NCBI RefSeq assembly: GCF_035984655.1
Contig: NZ_JAXCHT010000002.1
Coordinates: forward strand, 1-64,000
Direction of reading: 5' to 3'
DNA length: 64,000 bases
From: Actimicrobium sp035984655
Lineage (GTDB): Bacteria; Pseudomonadota; Gammaproteobacteria; Burkholderiales; Burkholderiaceae_D
Shown: positions 62,153-64,000 of the stretch, in pieces
How positions within the stretch are numbered: the stretch's first letter is position 1
Layout of the letters: each line of letters starts with the position of its first letter
Program-made: the position numbers and the translations under genes
The notes under the pieces: model-generated
The model's database searches: none
What the model saw: the letters and a program-made list of their open reading frames with translations, nothing else
What the model was told of the DNA's origin: nothing

Positions 62153-63477
62153 GGCGCTGGCACGGCTTGTTGTGCCTTGAGGAGCTCGGCCAGTGCGCCA
62201 AACAATTGGTCGATCTGCGCCTTCTCGATAATCAGCGGCGGTGACAGCGCAATGATGTCGCCGGTGGTGCGGATCAGGACGCCTTTTTCCCAGAACGCTT
62301 TCAGGAACACGTCAAACGCCCGCGCGCCCGGTTTGCCCGGAACGCCGTCGAGCTCGATGCCGCAGACCAGTCCCAGATTGCGGATGTCCTTGACGTAGGG
62401 CAGGCCGCGCAGACTGTGGGCCGCCTGCTCGAAGTAGGGCGCCATCGCGTTGGCCCGCTCGAACAGTTGCTCGTCCTTGTAGACCCCGATGGTGGCCACG
62501 GCGGCTGCCGCCGCCAACGGGTGGGCGCTGTAGGTGTAGCCGTGGAAGAATTCGATGCTGTTGTCGGGCGCCGCACTCATGAATGCATCATGAATATCCT
62601 GCCGCACAATGACTGCGCCCATTGGCACGGTGCCATTCGTCAAGCCCTTGGCGCAGACGATCATGTCCGGCACAACGCCAAAATAATCGCTGCCGAACGG
62701 CGCGCCAAGTCGTCCAAAACCGGTAATGACTTCATCAAAAATCAGCAGGATGCCGTACTTGTCGCAGATGGCGCGCAGCTTCTGCAGGTAGCCCTGCGGC
62801 GGTACGATGACGCCGGTCGAGCCCTGCACCGGTTCGACGATGAGGGCTGCCACGGTGGCCGGGTCGTGCAAGGCCAGCAGGCGCTGTTCAAATTCATCGG
62901 CAATGTCGCCGCCATGTTCCGGCAAGCCCTTTGAAAAGGCATTCTTGCTGATATTGAGCGGATGGCGCAGATGGTCCACCGCCGGCAGCGACGGGCCGAA
63001 ATGTTTCCGATTGCCGGCAATGCCGCCGACGGCGATGCCGCCAAAGCCCACGCCGTGGTAACCGCGTTCGCGTCCGATCAGGCGATGCCGCATCCCGTCA
63101 CCGCGCACGCGGTGATACGCCAGCGCAATCTTGAGCGCGGTGTCGACGCCCTCCGATCCATCATTGCAAAAAAACACCCGGTTCAATCCCTCCGGCGCAA
63201 TCGATACCAGGGCACTGGCGGCTTCGAATGCCACTGGATGACCCATCTGGAACACCGGCGCAAAATCCATCTTGCCGGCCTGCGTGCGAATGGCCTCGAC
63301 GATCTTTGGATTCGCGTGGCCGGCGTTGCAACACCAAAGACCGGCTGTGCCGTCCAGAATCTGTCGTCCGTCGTCGGTCGTGTAGTGCATCCCGGTGGCG
63401 GCCACCAGCATGCGCGGCGCGGCCTTGAATTGACGGTTTGCCGTAAATGGCATCCAGAAATGATCGGTATTGAGCAT
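62134..63477 (-). CDS. Omega-amino acid--pyruvate aminotransferase (class III)
   Basis: 447 aa from ATG 63477 (MLNTDHFWMPFTANRQFK, the usual start of this family). It is a PLP fold-I class III enzyme. Seen are ILDGTAGLWCCNAGHAN, NDGSEGVDTALKIALAY, LIVEPVQGSTGVIVPPQGYL, the LLIFDEVITGFGRLG cofactor region and VCAKGLTNG with the PLP lysine. It is the beta-alanine/omega-amino acid:pyruvate type. Malonic semialdehyde would be the product from beta-alanine, and the RutE-like reductase in this window could consume it, but the genes are unlinked. Confidence 0.9.
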   Translation of the reverse strand: MLNTDHFWMPFTANRQFKAAPRMLVAATGMHYTTDDGRQILDGTAGLWCCNAGHANPKIVEAIRTQAGKMDFAPVFQMGHPVAFEAASALVSIAPEGLNRVFFCNDGSEGVDTALKIALAYHRVRGDGMRHRLIGRERGYHGVGFGGIAVGGIAGNRKHFGPSLPAVDHLRHPLNISKNAFSKGLPEHGGDIADEFEQRLLALHDPATVAALIVEPVQGSTGVIVPPQGYLQKLRAICDKYGILLIFDEVITGFGRLGAPFGSDYFGVVPDMIVCAKGLTNGTVPMGAVIVRQDIHDAFMSAAPDNSIEFFHGYTYSAHPLAAAAAVATIGVYKDEQLFERANAMAPYFEQAAHSLRGLPYVKDIRNLGLVCGIELDGVPGKPGARAFDVFLKAFWEKGVLIRTTGDIIALSPPLIIEKAQIDQLFGALAELLKAQQAVPAPQTALA

Positions 63478-63644
63478 GGGCGGCAATGTAAGAGGGGAAT
63501 GAAGCCATGCTAAACCGATTGACCGGTCAGCGCCATGATTTCGGACAGGCATTCCATCCAATGGACTTGCCAAAACGCGATAGCACGACAGGCAAGCCCA
63601 AACTGCCGCATAATCCCAACCTCGGAAAAAACATTGAAACAATA

Positions 63645-64000
63645 ATGGAATCAAACGCTTATCGTGGCCGTCGGGTCAGCGTGGCCCCGATGATGGATTG
63701 GACAGACCGGCACTGCCGCGTCTTCCATCGTCAGATTTCGCGCCATACCTGGCTGTACACTGAAATGGTCACCACGGGCGCGCTGGTGCATGGCGACGTG
63801 GCGCGCCACCTCGATTTCAATGACGAGGAGCATCCAGTCGCGCTGCAGCTTGGTGGCAGCGATCCGGCCGACCTGGCCCACAGCGCCCGGCTTGGCGAGC
63901 AATGGGGATATGACGAGATCAACCTGAATTGCGGCTGTCCGTCCGAGCGCGTCCAGAAAGGCGCCTTTGGCGCCTGCCTGATGGCCGAGCCGACGCTGGT
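63645..64000 (+). CDS. dusA: tRNA-dihydrouridine synthase A, 5' part (cut by window edge)
   Basis: 118 residues from ATG 63645 are visible and remain open at the edge. VSVAPMMDWTDRHCRVFHRQ at the start, YTEMVTTGALVHGD, QLGGSDPADLA and INLNCGCPSERVQKGAFGACLM with the catalytic Cys are DusA hallmarks. It is a flavoenzyme that reduces uridines 20/20a of tRNA. It is divergent from the aminotransferase across a 167-bp gap. Confidence 0.93.
   Translation, partial: MESNAYRGRRVSVAPMMDWTDRHCRVFHRQISRHTWLYTEMVTTGALVHGDVARHLDFNDEEHPVALQLGGSDPADLAHSARLGEQWGYDEINLNCGCPSERVQKGAFGACLMAEPTL

Overview
The window is about 64 kb of compact, GC-rich bacterial chromosome (about 60% GC by eye), with short gaps, many 1-4 bp stop/start overlaps and both strands used. 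Gene content and order point to a betaproteobacterium of the Burkholderiales, most likely Oxalobacteraceae (Herminiimonas/Herbaspirillum/Janthinobacterium relatives). The markers are DUF1841 with rsxB-nth, pyrD-bpt-aat, scpB-rluB-rimP-nusA-infB-rbfA-truB-typA, polyhydroxyalkanoate (PHA) genes, and an ssuEADCBF operon beside sbp, cysTWA and cysB. The family-level placement is inference; no 16S gene is present.

Layout. 1-350: 5' part of an IS4-type transposase running off the left edge. 641-4389: a SUMF1-fold lipoprotein/secreted protein, a tiny membrane protein, hydroxypyruvate isomerase, a DJ-1/PfpI protein and a tandem methylglyoxal-synthase protein. 4409-7026 (-): moxR, a GNAT acetyltransferase and a VWA protein in one operon. 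7274-11195: two small cytochromes c, DUF1841, a RutE-like nitroreductase and the rsxB-nth-VIT operon. 11296-16227: intracellular PHA depolymerase, ferredoxin-NADP reductase, ferredoxin, 2-hydroxyacid dehydrogenase, a PHA-system protein and acyl-CoA-binding protein. 16269-17077: tandem FKBPs. 17219-21609: five co-directional, mostly overlapping genes (YVTN propeller, polysaccharide deacetylase, fatty acid hydroxylase/sterol desaturase, EI24 membrane protein, MoCF-domain protein). 21666-24855: a large DUF349 protein and a phasin. 25127-33903: transporters, a thioesterase-nitroreductase fusion, PbpG, IclR regulator, DgkA, a diguanylate cyclase, a small membrane protein and a TauE exporter.

34037-43676 is a sulfur-scavenging block on the + strand: periplasmic sulfate-binding protein, then the complete sulfonate module ssuEADCBF, then the sulfate permease and ATPase cysTWA, then cysB. 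The sulfate transporter is therefore split around the sulfonate operon. 43706-45951 (-) holds a Crp/Fnr-type regulator and an ECF sigma/anti-sigma pair. 46366-49496 (-) is pyrD, the two N-end-rule aminoacyl transferases bpt and aat, and a NUDIX hydrolase. An initiator tRNA-fMet lies at 49621-49697. 49960-61143 is the conserved translation block scpB to typA. The window closes with an EamA transporter, an omega-amino acid aminotransferase and the start of dusA.

Points worth attention: a 6-C tract at the junction of the thioesterase-nitroreductase fusion suggests a one-base indel; a strong promoter is followed by an intrinsic terminator in the rimP leader; a 65-nt hairpin sits between infB and rbfA; a 10-bp perfect hairpin separates ssuF from cysT; the methylglyoxal-synthase protein has two domains, only one with catalytic residues; and the 17-21 kb cluster looks like an uncharacterised envelope-modification locus. 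I saw no CRISPR array, prophage, integron or rRNA.
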